Positions 63,159 to 64,000 of a stretch of DNA of 64,000 nt are shown one piece after another. The DNA comes from Streptomyces formicae (GTDB lineage Bacteria > Actinomycetota > Actinomycetes > Streptomycetales > Streptomycetaceae). The stretch's first letter is position 1, and each line of letters starts with the position of its first letter. Position numbers and translations under genes: made by a program. Where the stretch lies: the NCBI RefSeq assembly GCF_002556545.1, contig NZ_CP022685.1:1860001-1924000 (forward strand), given 5' to 3'. Below the pieces are notes generated by a model. That model was not told the DNA's origin. It searched no databases and worked only from the letters and a program-made list of their open reading frames with translations.

Positions 63159-63623
63159 ATGGCGGAGCCGAGGATCTTCACGTCGGCCGAGGAACTGCGC
63201 GCCGGGGTCGGCGAGCAGCTCGGGTACAGCGACTGGCTGGAGATCGACCAGAAGCGGATCGACCTCTTCGCCGACGCCACCGGCGATCACCAGTGGATCC
63301 ACGTCGACGCGGAGAAATCGGCGCGGGGGCCCTTCAAGAAGACCATCGCGCACGGCTATCTGACGCTGTCGCTGCTGCCGAGCCTGGTGCCGCAGATCAT
63401 GCGCGTCGAGGGCATGAAGATGGGGCTCAACTACGGCACCGAGAAGGTCCGTTTCCCCTCGCCGGTGCCGGTCGGCTCGCGGCTGCGCGCCACCGCCGTG
63501 CTCACCGACGTCAGTGCCACGAAGGATGGCGGCGTGCAGGTCACGGCCACCGTCACGGTCGAGCGCGAGGGCGGCGACAAGCCGTCCTGCGTCGCGCAGT
63601 CGGTGTCCCGCTACTACTTCTGA
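63159..63623 (+). CDS. MaoC-like (R)-hydratase/dehydratase
   Basis: 154 residues from the ATG at 63159 with GGGAGGA upstream. Single hot-dog domain with the hydratase 2 motif [14 protein letters not shown] (Asp and His catalytic pair) and [20 protein letters not shown]. It hydrates enoyl-CoA thioesters to (R)-3-hydroxyacyl-CoA. It converges on a TetR gene (13-bp gap) and is divergent from soxR. A fatty-acid or polyketide-related beta-oxidation role is likely. Confidence 0.92.
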   Translation: MAEPRIFTSAEELRAGVGEQLGYSDWLEIDQKRIDLFADATGDHQWIHVDAEKSARGPFKKTIAHGYLTLSLLPSLVPQIMRVEGMKMGLNYGTEKVRFPSPVPVGSRLRATAVLTDVSATKDGGVQVTATVTVEREGGDKPSCVAQSVSRYYF

Positions 63624-63636
63624 GCGGCTCTGCGGA

Positions 63637-64000
63637 CTACGTCCGGGCCCCCACCATGCGCAGCACGAGGTCGGCGTAGAGCGCGCCGACCTCGTCGGGC
63701 GTGCGGTGCCCTGAGGCGTTGAACCAGCGGGCGACGTCGATGCAGAGCGAGAGCACGGCGAGCGTGGTGCCCGGCACGTCGGGGACGTCGAACTCGCCCG
63801 CCCGCACCCCGTCGTTGATGATGTCCCGCACGGCCGCGTCGGACTTGCGGCGCAGGGCGACGATCTCCGTGCGGTGCTCGTCGCCGAGCGCGTCGAGTTC
63901 GTACTGCACGACGCGCGCGGTCATGTGGTGGGCGGCGTGCCAGCCGACGAAGGAGCGCACGGCGGCGGCGATCCTCTCGGCGGCCGTGCCCTCGCCGTCC
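63637..64000 (-). CDS. TetR-family regulator, 5' end beyond the window
   Basis: The C-terminal 120 codons are present and the reading frame stays open to the window edge; the HTH lies outside. The visible part, MTARVVQYELDALGDEHRTE and GTTLAVLSLCIDVARWFNAS, matches the ligand-binding domain of TetR proteins that control fatty-acid or acyl-CoA genes. Convergent with the MaoC gene, which it may regulate. Confidence 0.85.
   Translation of the reverse strand, partial: DGEGTAAERIAAAVRSFVGWHAAHHMTARVVQYELDALGDEHRTEIVALRRKSDAAVRDIINDGVRAGEFDVPDVPGTTLAVLSLCIDVARWFNASGHRTPDEVGALYADLVLRMVGART

Overview
The window is high-GC actinobacterial chromosome, almost certainly Streptomyces. Third-position G/C is extreme, GTG starts and ATGA or GTGA stop/start overlaps are frequent, there are Tat-type and Ala-rich signal peptides, and Streptomyces-type dispersed palindromic intergenic repeats recur. 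I noticed one TTA (bldA-type) codon in the annotated genes, and it lies in a biosynthetic P450. No rRNA, CRISPR array, transposase, prophage or conjugative module was recognised. The left end is intergenic and the right end cuts a TetR-family gene.

Layout. 0.1-2.4 kb: an M20 peptidase, tRNA-Leu(GAG) with a 17-bp perfect terminator-like hairpin, and a secreted allene-oxide-cyclase-barrel protein. 2.4-8.7 kb: a compact terpene locus made of a divergent glycosyltransferase and a coupled operon of two related P450s, a class I terpene synthase and a prenyl diphosphate synthase whose features favour GGPP, so a glycosylated, oxidised diterpene is the best guess. 8.8-22.5 kb: a potassium island with a 27-aa micro-ORF, kdpF-A-B-C, a 201-bp MITE-like element, kdpE-kdpD, a KimA-like APC permease, a second divergent APC permease, and a short KdpD-like kinase lacking the Usp, membrane and GAF regions. 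22.6-26.5 kb: VOC protein, cupin, GlxA-type regulator and a ThDP enzyme.

26.5-30.8 kb: a two-gene operon encoding a 964-aa fusion of a catalase-related haem domain to an alpha-dioxygenase-like animal-peroxidase domain, overlapping a nitroreductase-like gene; this is the most unusual locus here. 31-34.5 kb: YchJ and the gluconate genes gntR/gntK/gntP with two GTCAGAC operators in the divergent gap. 34.5-46 kb: a sulfite-oxidase-like Mo protein with its cytochrome b partner, an APC permease, a FAD dehydrogenase, a DMT transporter, TetR-SDR, Nudix, two DUF202 proteins and a quinone-oxidoreductase-like protein.

46-52 kb: a His-rich protein, then a converging regulon. A phosphotransferase and acyl-CoA dehydrogenase pair (+) faces an SDR, acyl-CoA ligase and TetR operon (-). 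Both operons are headed by the same operator-like palindrome, and the gene set matches a split ACAD10/11- or lva-like 4-hydroxyacyl-CoA pathway. 52-64 kb: NamZ-type muramidase, erythromycin-esterase-like protein, MHS transporter, DinB protein, an alpha/beta hydrolase, secreted penicillin acylase, two unknowns, SoxR, a MaoC-type dehydratase and a truncated TetR gene.
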